Assembly (NCBI GenBank): GCA_034696485.1
Contig: JAQIWT010001126.1
Span: forward strand, 1 to 12,307
DNA length: 12,307 bases
Direction of reading: 5' to 3'
DNA from: Isohypsibius dastychi
Lineage: Eukaryota; Tardigrada; Eutardigrada; Parachela; Isohypsibiidae
Made by a program: the position numbers and the translations under genes. Below the pieces are notes generated by a model that was not told the DNA's origin, ran no database searches, and saw nothing but the letters and a program-made list of their open reading frames with translations. Shown in pieces: positions 9,015-12,307 of the stretch. Each line of letters starts with the position of its first letter. The first letter of the stretch is position 1.

Positions 9015-10677
9015 ATGACGAGCAGTTCAAAAGTACGGATATCCATTTTGGTTACCTTGGCCATCATCTTGCGCATTGAGAGCTTGATTCTTCCCGCACA
9101 GGACGCTTCCAATCCACATCTTCCACTGATTGTCAACACATGGCCCTTTACAAACGCCACAAGAGTTGGTTGGGAAACGATTAATACGCCCGGTGCGTCT
9201 GTTTTGAATGCAGTTGAAAAAGGATGCATGCAATGCGAAATCGAACAATGCGACGGTTGGTTGTTGTGGTTTTAAGCAGAATACAAAAGCACATTTTATG
9301 CGGATTTAATTTCATTCCAGGAACTGTCGGATATGGAGGTAGTCCTGACGAAAATGGAGAGAGCATATTAGATGCCATGATCATGGATGGGTGCGTAATC
9401 GGAATCTACCTTTGTGCCGTAGTTTTTTTCAGCCCCTCGGTTTTCACAGTCAGACTATGGACGTGGGAGCTGTTGGATGTTTGCGGCGCATAAAATCAGC
9501 AATCAGTGTCGCAAGGTATGTGCTGGAAAGAACAAAACACACCCTTCTTGTTGGAGAATTAGGTAGGGTTGGCTGTAACCTTTTAAATATGATATGCGCT
9601 TATGAGGGATCATGTTAATAGCAACCGATTTTGCAAAGTCGATGGGCTTCAAGGAAGAGTCATTGAGCACTAACGTTTCTGAAAAAATCTTCCACCAATG
9701 GAAACAAAATTCTTGTCAGCCGAACTTCTGGCAGGTATAATTGCAGAAGAGCAAAATTGGTGCGATTTTGCATCACTATTTAATAGAATTTTTGCTTCCA
9801 GAACGTGGACCCTGACCCATCGAGAACTTGTGGGCCATACATACCAAAGCATTCCGCATCCAAGAGCTCCTCAATGTCGGCGCGTTATAATGACCACGTA
9901 AATCATCGAAATCATGATACAATAGGTACAATTTTTTGATTTCCAGTTTCCACCGAGAAACTGTTTATCGTACATGTATGTTCAATTTTAATAAATCGGT
10001 TTATCAGTGTCTGTGCGCAAAGTGATATATACCCGTTCGTTTGCAGGGATGATTGCCATAGATGCTGCCGGACATATCGCTGCTGGAACTTCAACCAATG
10101 GGGCTTCGCACAAAATTCCCGGGTATTAGAGACAGTTCCTCCGTGTTGCTCCTTGCAGTCATATCTTTGGCAGACGTGTTGGCGATAGCCCGATTGCTGG
10201 AGCGGGAGCGTATGCAGATGGAAGAATTGGCGCCGCCGTGGGTTGGTGTAAACTGCCGAGAAGTTGGTTTGGGTGGTTTGGTGAAGTCTGTCCTGTTTTC
10301 AGGAACCGGAGATGGAGATGTGTTGATGAGATTTCTTCCAAGGTACGTTTGCAGTTCGAAAATAGTACACATTTTTCAACTCTGTTTAGAGTAGCTTACG
10401 GGCGGTGTTGAATATGGAAGCTGGTCTGAAGCCTGCAGATGCTGCCAGTCAGGCGCTGAAGGAAGTTGTCCAGTTCTACCCGAATTTTTCTGGGGCAGTT
10501 GTCGCGGCAAATCGCAACGGCGACCATGGTAGATCTAACATAGCTTTTTATGTGAGTGATGTGTCTAACTGAGATCTGCTTGTAGGAGCGGCATGTTACG
10601 GGTTTACAAACTTCAAATATTCTGTCTATGCTCCAGGTTTCTCTGATGTAAAGGTCATTGATGTACCTTGTTTGTGA
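9015..10677 (+). CDS. AGA: N(4)-(beta-N-acetylglucosaminyl)-L-asparaginase (aspartylglucosaminidase), ten exons
   Basis: This lysosomal N-terminal-nucleophile hydrolase cleaves the GlcNAc-Asn bond in the last steps of glycoprotein breakdown. Exons from the protein match: 9015-9255, 9321-9390, 9450-9562, 9622-9734, 9802-9925, 10047-10122, 10174-10241, 10303-10342, 10395-10528, 10586-10677. All introns are GT-AG, 51-121 bp. The product is 356 residues (human 346). Residues 8-20 form a signal-peptide core. NTWPF (Trp43) and the glycosylation sequon Asn47-Ala-Thr follow, then [23 protein letters not shown] and MDVGAVG. Autocleavage falls between Asp218 and the nucleophile Thr219 (HD|TIG, codon 9919-9921); Arg247 and Asp250 ([16 protein letters not shown]) and Thr270 (GTGDGD) complete the site. 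The start has a full Kozak match. Human disulfide cysteines C163/C179 and C317/C345 are present (173/189, 330/355), but both partners of C286/C306 are Ala here. The gene looks intact. Exon edges at 9390/9450 and 10395 have near-equal alternatives. Confidence 0.96.
10392..10394 (+). other. AGA: tandem 3' splice acceptor of AGA exon 9
   Basis: The end of AGA intron 8 reads TTTAGAGTAG. The AG ending at 10394 gives LPS-LRAV, matching the length of the human enzyme. The AG ending at 10391 adds one Ser. The first AG (ending 10389) shifts the frame to an early stop. Confidence 0.6.
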
Positions 10678-10728
10678 GAGTTTTCTGTACTGAGTGTGGT
10701 AATTTCCAACCCACACATTCTTCAAATC

Positions 10729-10734
10729 AATAAA
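10729..10734 (+). terminator. AGA poly(A) signal AATAAA
   Basis: A canonical hexamer 52 bases after the AGA stop codon implies a short 3' UTR of roughly 70-80 bases. It separates AGA from the downstream gene and argues against one long transcript. Confidence 0.7.
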
Positions 10735-10825
10735 CTCCGTAAAACCGGGTCGACTGATATTAGAGTTATACCGTAGATAGAAATACACTCTATGGAAGCA
10801 TCCGATATAGCATAGGGTCATGCCT

Positions 10826-10856
10826 TGACGAGCGACACGTCAGTGCTGCCATCTTT
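10826..10856 (+). promoter_or_regulatory. probable SCOC core promoter motifs
   Basis: TGACG and ACGTCA (10826-10830, 10837-10842) form an inverted pair of CRE half sites. GCTGCCATCTTT (10845-10856) is the reverse complement of a YY1/Pho-type AAGATGGC word, which often sits at transcription starts of housekeeping genes. The position fits: downstream of the AGA poly(A) signal and 220 bp before the SCOC start codon. Motif-based only. Confidence 0.35.
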
Positions 10857-11075
10857 TTCACGCTGCCAAAGTGGCGCTGTTTTGAATTTCCAACCCTGCA
10901 GGACAAGCAGTTATCTTGCCGGAAAATTGATCGGTTTTGTTTTGGTTTGTACGATTTTAGCAGCTCGGGCCGACATCAGCTTTAATAGATGTTTTAATAA
11001 TTACGAGTTTGCCGTATTATTTAAAGCGGGGAGTATTTTAAATTTGTGGTTGAATCAAAATTACACTGATCTGCG

Positions 11076-11674
11076 ATGGACTACAAGAGCCCGATTTCCG
11101 AGCAAATGCCTGACATTCCCTTGGCAGATGATGACGGAGAAGGTACGATTTGTGAGAAAATGTTTCGAAATTTTTGACATTTTTTTTCACGCAGAAGTTG
11201 GTGACGGAGATGACCGGGAAGATTTCACGGAAAGTCGTGAAGATTCTCCTCAGTTCGACAATCACAGTGTTCCTGACGACGGGAGCAAAAGCGTGGATTC
11301 ATTCAGTTTTCAAAACGATGGTAACTTTCCGATTTTTACTTCTTTCCTAACCATTATGAAATCCCGGTCTGAACTGAGCGCAACTTTAATTTGCTTTAGA
11401 TGGGAGTCTTGATGAAGTGGAGGAAAAGGCTCGCTTGATTGCGCAAGTTTTGGAGCTGCAAAATACTCTTGATGGTGAGGTTGTGTGCAGTTTTATTGTA
11501 TGTACATCAGATCGGAAATGGTTTGTGTTAGACCTGGCACAGAAGGTTGACAGTGTCAAGGAGGAGAATTTGAAGCTCAAGTCCGAAAATCAAGTGTTGG
11601 GGCAGTACATCGAGAATTTGATGGCAGCGTCGAATGTGTTCCAGTCTACGGCTCAACATCCGAGGCGAAAGTAA
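11076..11674 (+). CDS. SCOC: short coiled-coil protein (SCOC / UNC-69 family), four exons
   Basis: SCOC proteins are small scaffolds. Human SCOC binds the Golgi GTPase ARL1 and FEZ1 and supports autophagy; nematode UNC-69 is needed for axon growth and synaptic vesicle transport. Exons are 11076-11142, 11195-11320, 11400-11474 and 11532-11674; all three introns are phase 1 and 52-79 bp. The product is 136 residues. Residues 1-70 are acidic and Ser/Asp-rich with no conserved fold. Residues 71-122 form the diagnostic coiled coil, with [34 protein letters not shown] and GQYIENLM nearly as in the human protein. The tail [12 protein letters not shown] matches the family's VFQ...K-R-K end. An in-frame TGA at 11067-11069 supports the Met at 11076. 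The stop codon lies inside a good splice donor, so a longer C-terminus is possible. Identity is secure from the coiled-coil block; the N-terminal exon is less so. Confidence 0.93.
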
Positions 11675-11727
11675 GAAAGAAGGTGGATTATGTGGAGGTC
11701 ATCAGAAGAACCTTCTGTGTTATGCAG

Positions 11728-11764
11728 GTTGTCTAAACCAAGCAAGCCACGTCAGAATAACTGA
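11728..11764 (+). other. SCOC: possible alternative last coding exon of SCOC
   Basis: AAA|GTAAGA at 11671 and TTATGCAG ending at 11727 would remove a 57-base intron, close to the size of the gene's other introns. The join keeps the frame, rebuilds the last Lys and adds LSKPSKPRQNN before a TGA at 11762-11764, giving 147 residues instead of 136. The unspliced form ends like known SCOC proteins, so I treat this as an alternative. Confidence 0.35.
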
Positions 11765-12307
11765 ATACTCGAATTTGTTGAGGCATACAATTCTTGCTCA
11801 GCAGTTTGAGTAGTGGGATTGGTTGGTTCCTGATTGGAAGTATGGTTTTTTTACGCTGAATTTTCGTCATTCGCGTTCTTTCTGTTCTGTGATTGTCTCA
11901 TTTTTCAATTGTTAGTGAAATCCAGCTTTTTCTTTGCCAGGTACGTTTTTATGGTTATTACGTTTTACGCTTTTATGTCAACTCGCAATGCACTCAATGT
12001 AATAAGATATACAGCTTCGCGTAAATAAGCCGCGAGATAGAGAGTGCACATGTTCATACTTTGGACATTCAAACTGGACGATCACACGTTAAAGCGTCGT
12101 TTTCGGACCACGAAACCTCGAACGCATATCGATCTGCAAAATATAACAATTACCACAATGGACAATGCGTACGGAACTGGTAGTCAATAAACCGACCAGA
12201 GATCTTTTGCATTCGAAAAAGGCTGTTCGCAAACTGTAGCATTCTTCCGGCACAGATGGATGACGCAAAATCAGACATTCCTTGGGCGTTTTGTGTTCCT
12301 GCAATTT
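11765..12307 (+). other. SCOC 3' UTR and downstream flank
   Basis: There is no gene I can recognise. The first AATAAA after SCOC is at 12186-12191, so the 3' UTR is either about 500 bases or uses a variant signal nearer the stop. A pyrimidine-rich acceptor-like CTTTGCCAG followed by a donor-like GTACGT occurs at 11932-11946. A 71-codon open frame on the minus strand (12089-12304) has no domain match and is probably chance. Confidence 0.45.
12186..12191 (+). terminator. candidate poly(A) signal AATAAA
   Basis: A canonical hexamer 512 bases after the SCOC stop. It is plausible for SCOC if the 3' UTR is long; otherwise it is incidental in AT-rich DNA. Confidence 0.35.

Noticed and set aside
9511-9521. 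Strong donor-like GCAAG|GTATGT inside AGA exon 3
   Set aside because: The protein match runs straight through it ([16 protein letters not shown]), so it is coding here, although it could be a cryptic site.
9901-9925. Earlier donor GTAAAT at the 3' part of AGA exon 5
   Set aside because: Using it would remove the HDT autocleavage site and nucleophile codon, which are present and in frame just downstream.
10396-10821. 141-codon minus-strand open frame
   Set aside because: It lies opposite AGA exons 9-10 and their 3' UTR and has no domain match; it is an antisense shadow.
10677-11076. AGA and SCOC as an operon
   Set aside because: The 398-bp gap contains an AATAAA signal and promoter-like motifs, and the functions are unrelated; no spliced-leader evidence can be read from DNA alone.
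10825-11412. 195-codon + strand open frame across the SCOC locus
   Set aside because: It has no ATG at its start, reads through two SCOC introns and is out of frame with exon 1; the conserved SCOC protein needs splicing instead.

Overview
This is eukaryotic, animal nuclear DNA. Two protein genes near the right end are interrupted by many short GT-AG introns of 49 to 121 bp, have AATAAA-type poly(A) signals and no bacterial-style ribosome sites, and encode proteins close to animal families. The wording of the conserved blocks (for example [15 protein letters not shown] and LQNTLDDL) and the compact introns suit an invertebrate, perhaps an ecdysozoan. The sequence alone does not fix the phylum.

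Layout. Positions 1 to about 9,000 are AT-rich and show no complete gene that I can support. This part holds one candidate minus-strand exon with the first half of a WW domain (1141-1292) next to a strong splice donor. It also holds a GC-richer patch containing a 221-bp element with 13-bp terminal inverted repeats (5948-6168), several small palindromes, a 16-base poly(G) tract (8764-8779), and a few open frames that could be chance or isolated exons. From 9015 to 10677 (+) lies a complete ten-exon gene for lysosomal aspartylglucosaminidase (AGA), with signal peptide, autocleavage site and active-site residues intact. It is followed by its poly(A) signal, then a short promoter-like interval (CRE-half-site palindrome and YY1-like motif), then a complete four-exon gene for SCOC, the short coiled-coil protein related to nematode UNC-69 (11076-11674, +). 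The remainder to 12307 is 3' UTR or flank.

The two genes are head to tail, with 398 bp between stop and start. They have no obvious functional link: one degrades glycoproteins in lysosomes, and the other is a Golgi, autophagy and axonal-transport scaffold. They look independently transcribed. I found no undescribed multi-gene system. The most useful leads are inside the genes: paired loss of a conserved disulfide in AGA, a tandem splice acceptor in AGA, three splicing ambiguities in SCOC that each keep the frame open, a strand-biased repeated octamer across the window, and the possible WW-protein exon at the left.
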